Source of the DNA: Microcoleus vaginatus HSN003
GTDB taxonomy: Bacteria; Cyanobacteriota; Cyanobacteriia; Cyanobacteriales; Microcoleaceae
Reading direction: 5' to 3'
NCBI RefSeq assembly: GCF_022701255.1
Contig: NZ_CP031705.1
Coordinates: 6,076,001-6,140,000 of the forward strand
Length of the DNA stretch: 64,000 nt
Part shown: positions 36,020-45,424 of the stretch, in pieces
Layout: each line of letters opens with the position of its first letter
Numbering within the stretch: the first letter of the stretch is position 1
The notes under the pieces: generated by a model
Seen by the model: only the letters and a program-made list of their open reading frames with translations
Database searches by the model: none
What the model was told of the DNA's origin: nothing
Program-made: the position numbers and the translations under genes

Positions 36020-36969
36020 TAGTCATTTCAAATAAAAAAGAGACACTATTGATCGCAGTAGGCACAGATGAGTTCATCTAAAGATGTGCCAGGAGGAGCA
36101 TACATTCTGGCTCGCTTTAAGGCACTAAAATCGTGTTCAATATCGTTCAGGTAGGCGAGAATATTTTGGGAGAAAAAGAACTTGATGCTCCGTTTCCTCT
36201 ACCAGTTCTCGAATGGCTGTTTTTCGATGAATCGGTGCATTATCCATGATTAAGATAGATGGCTGGGTCAGAGAGGGTAATAAATATAAAGATAACCACC
36301 CTTCAAAACCTTCTGCATTGAGGCTGCCCGTAAAAACCATTGGGGCAATTAAGTCCTTTTTTCCTTTCCTTCTTCCGGCTACTAGATTTTCTCTTTTCCC
36401 CCGTTTTCCTGACTTTTCACCCCAGATTTTTTTGCCTTTTTTTGACCAGCCTAATGCACAATCTTGAAACTCTTCAAATCCTGACTCATCAATAAAAACC
36501 AGACTTTGACATCCCGATACTTTAATTAATTCTCGGAGATATCTGTAGTATTTCATTCTTTCTTCTCGGTTTCTTTCCTGATAACGAAGTTGTTTTTTTT
36601 TTCGAGTAGTTTTTATTTCTTTAAGAGCATAAGATATGGCACTTGGTCTGACCCCAAACTTCTTGGCTCTGTCGATTAATCTGGCATCTGGGTTCTCTTT
36701 TACATCGTTTTCTAAGGCTTTCCAATCTAGCTTTCTCTTACGTCTTTTTACCTTGGTGGCTCTAAGGTCTGTCCGACCCAGCCACCGATATATCGTTGCC
36801 ACAACTACCTGAAAAAGTCCGGTTGCTTGAGCGATACGACCGCCATTTTCTACATAATCCACTACTCTTTTTCTCAAATCAATACTGTAAGACATTTTCC
36901 TAGCGGGTTCACTATTTTTATTAATTTTACCTCATTTTTAAATAGTCTCATACTTATTTGAAATGACTA
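36020..36969 (-). mobile_element. IS630-like insertion sequence A
   Basis: A 950-bp element with inverted ends TAGTCATTTCAAATAA, flanked by TA on both sides (36018-36019 and 36970-36971), as expected for the IS630/Tc1 group. It is inserted 40 bp upstream of the start codon of the interrupted glycosyltransferase and so separates that gene from its original promoter. Confidence 0.9.
36046..36895 (-). pseudogene. IS630-family transposase with a late frameshift
   Basis: The main frame (36137-36895, 252 codons) has the HTH SYSIDLRKRVVDYVENGGRIAQA and the first two catalytic Asp residues in VFIDESGFEE and IMDNAPIHRK. An extra base after LPKYS moves the rest out of frame: LNDIEHDFSALKRARMYAPPG continues to a stop at 36046 in another frame. 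The third catalytic residue (Glu of IEHDF) is therefore lost from the main product. Unless ribosomal frameshifting restores it, the transposase is inactive. Confidence 0.85.
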
Positions 36970-37009
36970 TAATTTGTGGCAGCACCTGCAGAATTCTAAG
37001 GAGAATATT

Positions 37010-37559
37010 TTGAAATACCATTTGGCATTAGGTCGCAAAATAGACCTAGATGGAATTGACCGCGATGCACAACTCGGCAAATGCCCTCGCCACGTCCTGC
37101 GAGCCCTCAGAGACCGCTTAAATGCCACCGTTCATGCCCCAGATGGCGAAGCGATATCGTTGAGCGACAAGCTGCGATCAAAAATTTTTTCTAAGCCCGA
37201 ACATTGGGCCGCCGCGCGTAAATTGTCCAAGCAAGTCAGCAGCGACGACGTGATATTTTGTAACGGCGGTGACATTGGCGTTCCAGTGGCGGCGATGTGT
37301 GGCCAATTGCCCAAGCGCCCGAAAATTGTTGTACATTTCCACAATGTCGATCGGCCGCGCGGCCGCCTCGCGCTGAAACTATTTGGTTTAGCGGACAAAA
37401 TTGATGTGTTCATGGCCTGCGCCACCCCTCAAACTGACTTCCTCCGCAGCTATTTAGCTATACCTGAATCCCGCATTTTAGTGCTTCTAGACCAGACAGA
37501 CACTAAGTTTTTTACACCGGGTCCCGTTTCTGCCGAGAAAAAGCGGCAAACGGTTGTTA
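37010..37559 (+). pseudogene. Glycosyltransferase (GT4-like), 5' part, interrupted
   Basis: The N-terminal 183 codons of a glycosyltransferase. The start is TTG at 37010, chosen because AAGGAG lies six bases upstream; the fragment begins KYHLALGRKIDLDGIDRD. Segments SSDDVIFCNGGDIGVPVAAM, PKIVVHFHNVDRPRG and KIDVFMACATPQTDFLRSYL are typical of the N-terminal Rossmann half of group 4 transferases (sugar acceptor side). The frame runs to RQTVV, where a 3.16-kb element is inserted. Joined with 40724-41226 it would give a 350-residue enzyme. Confidence 0.85.
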
Positions 37560-38313
37560 TTGGAGTTTAGACTAAGCACAAATTGACTCAGGGTTAGCTG
37601 AGTAGAAATTGTGGTGAATTTAGAGAGATATTCCCAGGTTAACTAATGGATTTTGGTGATTTTTGGAACCGACCTTTACCCTTTTTGACCACAGGATAGC
37701 GACATCTTTTAGTGCGAGCTTTTCCTGGTTGCCATCCATCTGAATTTCCTCGGCGTTTGGGAGCAACAGTGGGAGTCCCAATCCCGATCAAAAGTGAAAG
37801 CATTGATTGTGCAACCCTTCCAGGGGTCAATTCAGAGAGAGACTTTTGCCAGGGTAGACGAGTTTCTTTCACTAAATCTTTAGCTAACCATAGTTGCCAG
37901 GTCACTAATGGCATCAAATCGCTCCATCGTTGACATTTGGAGTTTAGACTAAGCACAAATTGACTCAGGGTTAGCTGAGTAGAAATTGTGGTGAATTTAG
38001 AGAGATATTCCCAGGTTAACTAATGGATTTTGGTGATTTTTGGAGCCGACCTTTACCCTTTTTGACCACAGGATAGCGACATCTTTTAGTGCGAGCTTTT
38101 CCTGGTTGCCATCCATCTGAATTTCCTCGGCGTTTGGGAGCAACAGTGGGAGTCCCAATCCCGATCAAAAGTGGAAGCATTGATTGTGCAACCCTTCCAG
38201 GGGTCAATTCAGAGAGAGACTTTTGCCAGGGTAGACGAGTTTCTTTCACTAAATCTTTAGCTAACCATAGTTGCCAGGTCACTAATGGCATCAAATCGCT
38301 CCATCGTTGACAT
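37560..38313. repeat. 377-bp tandem duplication at the element end
   Basis: Bases 37560-37936 and 37937-38313 are near-identical direct copies with a few substitutions (for example GGAACC/GGAGCC and AGTGAAAG/AGTGGAAG). Each copy begins with the terminal inverted repeat TTGGAGTTTAGACTAAGC and carries the transposase C-terminus. Confidence 0.92.
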
Positions 38314-39083
38314 TGTTCGGGAGTGCTCAGCTTCGGCACAGTCCAATGCAAGGTTTGTTTGGCTAAGCGATACCAGTGTTCGAGGGCAAAACGACGTAGA
38401 TATAGTTGCCAAATTTCTGCCAGAGATGGCATTTGGATGCCGACCCAAACTAACCACAAAGGTTGAGTTTTTAATTGACCCGTTACAGCTTCTAAGCGTT
38501 CTACTAAAATCAGAGTCATCGGATGTTTGGGACTGCCTCGAAAATGCAAGTTATCCCATTTTCTCAATCTGATTCGTCCGAGTTTCGGTTCAAGAGATAA
38601 AGAGTGTTTGTTCTGGTTCCCACCAGCTTTGAGCGTCGTTAAGCTTAAACTGCTTTCCATGAGTTCTGGGTCTTCCTCTACCACTATAAGATAGAGGTGC
38701 TGACCACAAGCAACGATTAGAACGAATACGCATTAGTTTATCAGCGGCAATCGCAGCGGTTGCTTTTATCAAAGGAGCACACCCATACTCGCTATCAAAT
38801 AGGGCTATGGGTCGATTCTGAAGATATTCACACACTTGTGCCAATTGTTCAGCGCCTTTAGCCATCGGATTTTCCCAACTGGTAATACGTTCGTGTCTTA
38901 AGGGTAATGCCCAACTGCCGATGGTCGAAGGTATCCACGCGATCGTACTATACCCCTGACCGATACCAACAGGTATGCCGTGAGGCAAGGCTGTCGGTTG
39001 ATGTTCATAAGTACGCTCTTTGAGAGTAGGTGCATGAGGCCTCAACCATGCCGTATGATCGATCGCTAATACTGGACGTTCTA

Positions 39084-40233
39084 TAGCGTTTCTCAGAAAG
39101 ATGAGGTACAATAACAGCAGTGAGTAAACCAATTCCCAAGATCGGATAATGTAACTTGATTGAACGCAAACTCTATCGCTTTTGCTAATTCTCGATAATT
39201 AGTCGTCTTGATAGAACGGAGAATGTTTTTGAGTTTTGACCCTAAATGTTCAATTGGTGAGAAGTCGGGCGAATAGGGCGACAAGTATATTAATTTTGCC
39301 CCTTTCTTTTTGATGGCTTTTTCTATTTCTTCTCCGGTATGAATAGTACAATTATCCATCACTACACAAACCGCTTTCCAGAGTTTTGGTACTAGCTTTC
39401 GGATAATAAAAGCCTCAAATGTAATTGTATCAGTTGTACCTGTTAAATTGATGGATGTTAGGATTTCGTTGACCGATATAGCTCCAATTATTGAGACATT
39501 TCTGCCCCGTTTATTCGGTTTTGGCCCCTGGGCTCTTGAACCTTTTAGCCTCCCTTGCATATAACCTAACCATTGCCAAGTTTACTCCACATTCATCAAT
39601 GAATATTAAGTCTTTCAAACAAATTTGTCGAATTTTTTGCCAGAACTAATATCGCAGGTTCTGAACTCTTTCACTGCCTTTGTCTGACGGGAAAAGAGTT
39701 TTTTTTTAAGGTCATATTTAAGAGTTTTGCCATTCTTCCCATCGTTGCTACGCTGATGGTAAAACCAATTTTTTGGTAGAGTAAATAACGGAGTTCTTCG
39801 AGAGTCGCATCATTATTTTCTTCAATCAATTTCGCGCTTGATCAGCAGTTGCTCTGCATTCAGTTTTAATTTGACTCCGCATCGCTCAGTTCGAGGAGCA
39901 ATATTTTGGGTCTCACGATACTGTTTAATTATTTTTTGGACAAAACTTAGGGCTACACAAAAACGGTTGGCTATTGCTCTTTGTGACAGCGGTTCATTAT
40001 GGTACACGTCCATAATTTTTTGTCTAAAATCAATCGAATAAGTTTTCATTTTTACTAATGTGTGATACTTGCTAAAATTATTGATAGTTGTCATTCGAGT
40101 GACTGCTATGGGGTGAGGGACTACTGCTCGAAGAGCCTTCCATTTAATTAGAGCTGCATAACATTTTAGGTTTCTATATTTTTCACTCCGTTCAAGTCTG
40201 TTATATCATACCTCATCTTTCTGAGAAATGCTA
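39084..40233 (-). mobile_element. IS630-like insertion sequence B (nested)
   Basis: A 1150-bp element with ends TAGCGTTTCTCAGAAAGATG / CATCTTTCTGAGAAATGCTA (one mismatch) and TA on both flanks (39082-39083 and 40234-40235). It interrupts the DDE transposase of the larger element. It differs in sequence and length from IS630-like A. Confidence 0.88.
39093..40049 (-). pseudogene. IS630-family transposase B, fragmented
   Basis: The N-terminal HTH part starts at Met 40049 (MKTYSIDFRQKIMDVYHNEPLSQRAIANRF). The middle (39561-39821) is out of frame, with a remnant of FIDECGVNLAMVRLYA. The C-terminal part (39093-39560) has VVMDNCTIHTG and SPYSPDFSPIEHLGSKLK, so the second Asp and the Glu of the DDE triad are present. 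The reading frame is broken at least twice, so the copy is inactive by itself. The last codons of the long C-terminal frame run past the element end. Confidence 0.82.
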
Positions 40234-40723
40234 TACTTGTGACATCTGTTGGATGTACAGTTGCATCAATTTTTCTTGATCGGGTCTACAATCTTGTAGT
40301 GCTTCATAGGCGCTCGACCACTCACGCCGAAACAAGGGATTGAGAGCCAAATCTCCTCGCGCATGAGACGTGGCGCGTCGTCATTACCGCGTCTGCTAGT
40401 TCAAAGGTGGCATCTTTTGCCTTGCCAAGGCATTCATAAGCTTGTTGACGAAATTCGTATAATTGTTCAAACAGAGATTGCAGGTAGATTTGAGATTTTT
40501 TGCTGAATTCTCAATTTTCTACCCTTACGCTGTCTGTTGAAACTATCGCAGACAGTTTTTTTCTCTTGTTGCAAGTCTCCGAGAACGTCAACGGTCGCTG
40601 GCATCTATCTTAGGGTTGAGTCTGATAGCTTGTCGCCAGCGACCAGGGCCGTTTTTGAGAACTGTTCGCTAGTCTCACAGCGATCGCGCTTTTTGACCTG
40701 CTTAGTCTAAACTCCAATTGTTA

Positions 40724-41226
40724 GCGTCGGATTAGAAAAGCGCGACTACCGACTCTTAGCAGCAGCAACTGCTGACTTAGATGTTGACGTAAAAATTAGC
40801 GGTTTTTCTAAAGATGCCAAGGCTTTATCGAAAGCTTTCCCCGATACTCTGCCAGAAAATATGTCCCGCAAATTCTACGAATGGCCAGATTTACTGCAGC
40901 TTTACCGCGATGCAGACGTAATTGCAGTTTGTTTGGTGGACAATAAATATGCTGCTGGAGTGCAGGCTTTACTGGAAGCAATGGCTTGCAAGCGCCCGGT
41001 CGTCATGACTCGGACTCAAGGTATGGTGGATTATTTAGCCGCCCCGGATATTGCCAAAGTGGTAAATGTGGGAGATGCAGCAGGTTTGCGCGAGGCGATC
41101 GTCCATTTGCTAAAAAATCCTCAAGAAGCTGAATCTCAAGCGCAGCGGGGCTACGAAATGGTTGTGAACCAGCACAGCAGCGAACGTTATGTCGATGTTT
41201 TAGCCCAGAAGTTGCGATCGCTTTAA
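40724..41226 (+). pseudogene. Glycosyltransferase (GT4-like), 3' part
   Basis: Continuation of the gene at 37010. In the frame given by precise removal of the element it reads VGLEKRDYRLLAAATADLDV, then SGFSKDAKALSKAFPDTL, then YEWPDLLQLYRDADVIAVCL and GVQALLEAMACKRPVVMTRTQG. The last is the GT4 donor-binding motif (E-x7-E equivalent, with ALLEAMACKRPVV). The C-terminus is HSSERYVDVLAQKLRSL. An internal ATG at 40861 could start a fragment, but alone it would lack the acceptor domain. A hairpin follows the stop. Confidence 0.85.
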
Positions 41227-41234
41227 TAAAACTG

Positions 41235-41258
41235 TAGGGTGCGCCGAGGCGCACCCTA
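41235..41258. terminator. 11-bp hairpin after the glycosyltransferase
   Basis: TAGGGTGCGCC / GGCGCACCCTA with loop GA, eight bases after the stop. There is no T-run. It belongs to the dispersed GTAGGG-ended hairpin type of this genome and may slow or end transcription. Confidence 0.55.
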
Positions 41259-41405
41259 ACTCATGCCCGGAGGATGCACAATGCACACCTTACTGCTATA
41301 GATAAAAAGCCCAACTATTTATTACCTAAGTCATATTTAAAAAGTAATGAATTATGAGTTGCAGTTACTAATTAAATTTCACACCAGTGACGTACATAAT
41401 AAATT

Positions 41406-41472
41406 AACCGGGTTTTAAAAAGATAATCCAAAGCCTTAAGAAGGAAGTATTTTCGTTCATCAAACCCGGTTT
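41406..41472. repeat. Facing pair of AACCGGGTTT words
   Basis: AACCGGGTTTT (41406-41416) and AAACCCGGTTT (41462-41472) face each other across about 45 bp in the spacer before the amylase gene stop. They belong to the dispersed GAAACCGGGTTTC palindrome family. Confidence 0.6.
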
Positions 41473-41516
41473 ATGTGCCTAAAACGGTTTCACTCAAAAC
41501 TCACAAATCAAAACTA

Positions 41517-43442
41517 TTAAGACTCCCGTCCACTCGCCCACTTATCCCGCCATTTCACAGTCCCTTCCGAAACTAAAACCCAGCGGCGACAAACCAGATT
41601 TTCTCGCAGCGGCGACTGTCCTTCCCGTAGCAGCACATACTTATAAGAAATCAACTTCCCCGCACTTTCATTAAAAGGAATTTCCCCAAACCAAGTATTA
41701 GTATTGATATACTCCAACGGGTAGCCCTTACTAATATCCCAATTCCCTAATTCAGGACAATCTCCAATCACCACAATTCTTTCCCCAGGCTGAGTTTGAA
41801 CGCTGTTAAGCTGCGCCCGCACAATAGTTGTCGCCTTAACTCGCTCTCCGACGCGACTAAAAATCATTACTTCCCGGGAACCCAACTCCAAATTGTACAG
41901 CTTCCCATCTTTAACTTCAAACTTGCGGCGCGATAAAACCTCCGTATGCTCTCCATCAGGCAGCTCAGTATCAACCTCTTCAAGAGTAACAGAATTGCCA
42001 CGATTCATCGCTACAAACACCACAGACTCGCGATAGCGGCGCACGTAACAATAAACATCAGGAGTTAGATATTTTTGCCACTGACTCCCCATCGAAATAG
42101 CTGGATTCAGCCGCCGCAATCCAGACAACAACCGCACAGCTCGGTAAATCGGCGAATCAGTATCCCACTTTTCCATCATCGGGCGGTTGTAGGGGTCATT
42201 TCCCCCATCTGTATCATCGTGGAGATACTGTTCGGTGCCGTAATAAATGCAGGGAATGCCGCGAGTCGTCATAATTAAAGCTATCGCCAACAGCAGCATT
42301 TCTGGATCGGGATTCAACGACTGAAACCTCGGCATATCGTGGTTGTCAATAAAAGTAATTAACTCCGTCGCCCCGTAGTAGTGGTAATCCAGATCCAGTA
42401 CATCTTGGACTAAGCTAAATCCCGCTTCAGCACCCTTTCCCAATACTTCTCGAATTGCCACGCACAGACCAAAATCTAAAATAGTCATCCCTGACTCGTT
42501 GACAAATTCCACAGAACGCTCGTTTCTAGGGTCGCTGTAAATCCATTCGCCAAAAATGAAAACATCAGGTCTGTGTGTTAAAATGTCAGCATTAAATTCC
42601 TGCCAAAACCAAATAGGCATATGCTTGACTGTATCAACCCGCAAAGCATCAACACCTCTGTCGAGCCATTGTTTAATTGCTGACTTAATGTAATTGCGGT
42701 ATGCAATATTGTTTTCATTAAAAGTTGCTAAACCAGACAGTTCGCAGTTTTGGACTTGCCATTCATCTTCCCAGTTTTTGACTTCGCCGTAGTGGTGATA
42801 CCAGTTATCTTTATCGTCGTTAAAGTCAGCTATTTTTACGCCGTCGTCGTAGAGTTCCCCTTTTTTGCCACTAAAATCTGGGTTGCTGTGATTGCAGACA
42901 ATATCGAGCACGAGTTTCATGTTTCGCTGGTGCAACTCGTCTACTAATTTGTCAAATACGGTATCTTTAGTTTCTTGTGTTTGGTTGATAGAAGGATTGT
43001 CGCCTTTGGCAATAAAGCGGGGATTTAGTCGCTTGAAATCTTTAATCCAGTAGCCGTGAATTGCTGCTTGTTCGACAAATAATGCTTCTACTTGCTCGAA
43101 CAGTGGAGTCAGCCAAACTGCGGTAACACCCATCTCTTTTAAGTAGTCGAGTTTGTCGATAACTCCCTGCAAGTCGCCGCCCCAGTATTTGCCCCAATCT
43201 TTGCCTTCTGGATCGTAAAGTTCTGGGTTTGGGCCTTCGTTATTTGCGGGGTCGCCGTCGTAAAAGCGATCGACTACAACGAAATAAATGGTTTCTTGGC
43301 GGAATTCAATGTCTCTGGTGTAGAGGAATTCTAAATCGATCTCGCTTTCTGACTTAACTTCTTCTACTAGAGACTCAATTTTTTCTTCTGGTTCGCTAAC
43401 TTCGTATTGAGAGGAAGTTTGATTGGGAGTGACTGATGTCAT
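41517..43442 (-). CDS. GH13 alpha-amylase-family enzyme with C-terminal starch-binding domain
   Basis: A glucan-acting (beta/alpha)8 enzyme, 641 residues. Core motifs: LVLDIVCNHS (conserved region I), LRVDTVKH with nucleophile Asp270, FIFGEWI with acid/base Glu299, and FIDNHD with Asp369. The barrel start (IYFVVVDRFYDGDP, WGGDLQGVIDKLDYLKEMGVTAVWLTP) resembles cyclomaltodextrin glucanotransferase/maltogenic amylases. Residues about 535-635 look like a CBM20 starch-binding domain (VVIGDCPELGNWDISKGYPLEY, WFGEIPF). There is no signal peptide; the first 45 residues are acidic and probably disordered. It likely acts on intracellular glycogen (inference). Substrate and product are not decided by sequence. 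It is monocistronic. Confidence 0.9.
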   Translation of the reverse strand: MTSVTPNQTSSQYEVSEPEEKIESLVEEVKSESEIDLEFLYTRDIEFRQETIYFVVVDRFYDGDPANNEGPNPELYDPEGKDWGKYWGGDLQGVIDKLDYLKEMGVTAVWLTPLFEQVEALFVEQAAIHGYWIKDFKRLNPRFIAKGDNPSINQTQETKDTVFDKLVDELHQRNMKLVLDIVCNHSNPDFSGKKGELYDDGVKIADFNDDKDNWYHHYGEVKNWEDEWQVQNCELSGLATFNENNIAYRNYIKSAIKQWLDRGVDALRVDTVKHMPIWFWQEFNADILTHRPDVFIFGEWIYSDPRNERSVEFVNESGMTILDFGLCVAIREVLGKGAEAGFSLVQDVLDLDYHYYGATELITFIDNHDMPRFQSLNPDPEMLLLAIALIMTTRGIPCIYYGTEQYLHDDTDGGNDPYNRPMMEKWDTDSPIYRAVRLLSGLRRLNPAISMGSQWQKYLTPDVYCYVRRYRESVVFVAMNRGNSVTLEEVDTELPDGEHTEVLSRRKFEVKDGKLYNLELGSREVMIFSRVGERVKATTIVRAQLNSVQTQPGERIVVIGDCPELGNWDISKGYPLEYINTNTWFGEIPFNESAGKLISYKYVLLREGQSPLRENLVCRRWVLVSEGTVKWRDKWASGRES

Positions 43443-43637
43443 GAGATGTATTTTTTTTATTGTAAGATTGGTCAGTTATTCGGAGCTAGAGTCGGAGATA
43501 GCTTTCCCCTCTGACTGACTTTTAGAGCATCATACGGAATTTACTCGTTTAATGAAATCTGCCTTTAGACAGAGGGCAGACTCATCCTTAAGCATTAGAT
43601 GGATGAGAATTAATATTTAGCATAATTCTCAATCAAA

Positions 43638-43684
43638 GAGGCAGAGCCTCACAAACCCGCGCTACCAGGCTCAGCCTGGTAGCG
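43638..43684. repeat. Paired palindromes (GAGGC-AGA-GCCTC and a 12-bp stem)
   Basis: GAGGCAGAGCCTC (43638-43650) is followed by two nearly abutting 12-nt complementary arms (43660-43671 and 43673-43684, CGCTACCAGGCT and its complement). They lie 45 bp downstream of the Rpn nuclease gene. This arrangement of CCAGGC/GCCTGG palindromes is typical of REP-like cyanobacterial spacers. A role in termination is possible. Confidence 0.7.
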
Positions 43685-43728
43685 AGAACAGGTAGAGTAA
43701 TTGTGCGATCGCACTTTTTCCCTTCCTT

Positions 43729-44634
43729 TCATTCCTCCCGCAAGTTTTGGATATCTTCAACGCTCAAACCAGTAGTTTGACTAATGGTTTGATTGTCAAG
43801 GACATTGAGAAGTTGCTTAGCAATTTCTAGAGCTTTTTCTCTCATTCCTAGCGCGAGTCCTTCTTCTCTGCCTTCTTCTCTACCTTCTGCGATGCCTTGT
43901 TCTCTGCCTTGTGCAATCCCTTTTTCAATTCCCTTGAGCAAGACACCCTGCTGATCGAGAATAAACATTTCGCGTTCTTCTAAATCTGCCAACTCCTCTG
44001 GATTCAAATTAGTTTCATTGGCAATCGCAAAGGCTTGCTGTATTTCCGATACTGTTTCCATTGTTGAAGGCACTATTTCCAAGCTGGGAGCATTTTTCAT
44101 AAAATAAATCCACTTGTCAGTCAAAGTTTCTAACTCATCCAATTGTTTATCGAATTTTGGCAATTCGATAAATATCAGTTCAATCTCTGGATCGAGATAA
44201 TCAAATAAACGCTTTTTCTCCTTGAACACAAAATGAGAAATTACTTCCGGGTCATTGTCAAACATTTCAAAATCAGTAATTGTCAAAGCAATTACTGGTT
44301 TTAACTTAAAATAACCTTGACCGCGAATCAGTTGAGTGGAGTAAGTTTTCGCAGCATTGTAAACCACCCGTTTCGCAAAAGATGCTACATTTAAAACTTG
44401 CATTTCGATAATTACAGTTGCGCCTCCTGCAAGCCTGGCTTTGACATCCAGGTACGAGTCTTTGAGATACGGAACTCTTGATGCTAAATACGGGTCGATA
44501 ATTTCTAGATCGGCGATGGTGGGGTTGCCATCATAAATCATGGCATTGAGAAAGCTGATTAAAATGGGTTTGCTTTCGTTGGAGCCGAATATTTTTTTGA
44601 AGGCAAAATCGGTTTTGGGGTTAATGAATGTCAT
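43729..44634 (-). CDS. Rpn-family (PD-(D/E)XK) recombination-promoting nuclease
   Basis: A 301-residue protein of the Rpn/putative-transposase-31 group, DNA endonucleases of PD-(D/E)XK fold. The start is MTFINPKTDFAFKKIFGSNESKPILISFLNAM, the family hallmark. The active-site residues appear in YLKDSYLDVKARL (Asp) and VIIEMQV (E-x-Q). The C-terminal half has an acidic repeat (EGREEGREEGLALGMREKAL) and the tail NQTISQTTGLSVEDIQNL, which is the usual ending. The ATG at 44634 is preferred over a TTG two codons upstream. Such genes are common, mobile and often multicopy in cyanobacteria. Activity in DNA breakage or recombination is inferred from the family. Confidence 0.9.
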   Translation of the reverse strand: MTFINPKTDFAFKKIFGSNESKPILISFLNAMIYDGNPTIADLEIIDPYLASRVPYLKDSYLDVKARLAGGATVIIEMQVLNVASFAKRVVYNAAKTYSTQLIRGQGYFKLKPVIALTITDFEMFDNDPEVISHFVFKEKKRLFDYLDPEIELIFIELPKFDKQLDELETLTDKWIYFMKNAPSLEIVPSTMETVSEIQQAFAIANETNLNPEELADLEEREMFILDQQGVLLKGIEKGIAQGREQGIAEGREEGREEGLALGMREKALEIAKQLLNVLDNQTISQTTGLSVEDIQNLREE

Positions 44635-44827
44635 GGCCAATATCTTTTAAAATGACTTACCTATTATTTTAACCCAGTGGGAAAATCGGTTAGGCCTGTT
44701 GGAATTAAGAGCTATATCGCGTGTTCCGCAACTCTCCGGGGTGGGCGAGTTGCAAAAACTGGATATCGGATGATCTATCCAAGCTTGAGCCGGGGAATCC
44801 ATCAGCCATTAGCCTTTGCTCTATCTT

Positions 44828-45166
44828 CTATTCTTTCAAATCGACTTGTTGAATCTCTTCTAGCGTCATATCCAAGCCTTTCGCAATTTGCTCATCGGTC
44901 AAGCCTACTGCTTGCAAGCGTTGGATAGCCTCCATTTTCGCCTGCCGCTTTCCCCGCAAAAAATCAGGCGACTCTTCCTGTGACGCGCAGATTTTCAGTG
45001 AGGCCATTAAACTGAAGTTCCCCCATACAAATGTACTAACAGTCCTAAAACTCTTACTCCACAAAGGATACAAATGTTGATCTGAAAATTTGTACCCATT
45101 TATAAGCAATAGCTGACGCAGGCGATCGCGCTCAATTGTTGTAGAGTCAATATAATTGCGGATCAC
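44828..45166 (-). pseudogene. Rpn-like C-terminal fragment
   Basis: A 112-codon frame. Its last 45 residues (RGKRQAKMEAIQRLQAVGLT, then DEQIAKGLDMTLEEIQQV) match the C-terminal tail typical of Rpn/PD-(D/E)XK proteins. The first 65 residues do not resemble the family core, and no nuclease motif is present. It is probably a 3' remnant joined to unrelated sequence. It follows an Rpn gene on the same strand, which suggests an old tandem or rearranged copy. Confidence 0.5.
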
Positions 45167-45424
45167 AAACAGATATCAATCATCTACATGGGTACACAAT
45201 TTTTTACTCAACAATTGAAACCTTTGGGCTGAGAGGCTTTTGAGCCTGTGTAAGTATATTTGCCGGGGGAAGTTCAGATTTAAATAAGCCCCGGTAAAAA
45301 AACAGAATACCCAGAATCACGACTTCTTTAAGTGCTACGGCGCTCTAAAAAAAGAGCATTTTACGTTTAATTAGAGTGACCTACTTATCCCAAAAAATAA
45401 CGTCGCCCAACATCCACCCCAACC

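Larger units (their letters stand above)
38016..40500 (-). pseudogene. DDE transposase (NF041680-like), multiply broken
   Basis: Pieces on the minus strand. The N-terminus is at about 40236-40500 (SLFEQLYEFRQQAYECLG, then after a frameshift LALNPLFRREWSSAYEALQD), interrupted by the IS630-like copy. The central part 38590-39081 is ERPVLAIDHTAWLRPHAPTLKERTYEHQPT. The C-terminus 38016-38684 is LGRIRLRKWDNLHFRG to RCRYPVVKKGKG. At least two frameshifts (near 40360 and 38600) exist besides the insertion. Removing the IS630-like copy with one TA gives QQMSQVERPVLAIDHTAW in frame. The extra C-terminal copy lies at 37639-37956. Confidence 0.82.
37560..40717 (-). mobile_element. 3.16-kb composite insertion inside a glycosyltransferase gene
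   Basis: The element ends are TTGGAGTTTAGACTAAGC and its inverse (GCTTAGTCTAAACTCCAA), and it is flanked by 6-bp repeats TTGTTA at 37554-37559 and 40718-40723. It contains a broken DDE transposase on the minus strand, a nested IS630-like element (39084-40233) and a 377-bp direct duplication of its left end. The transposase resembles the cyanobacterial NF041680-type group; the family name is tentative. Confidence 0.85.
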
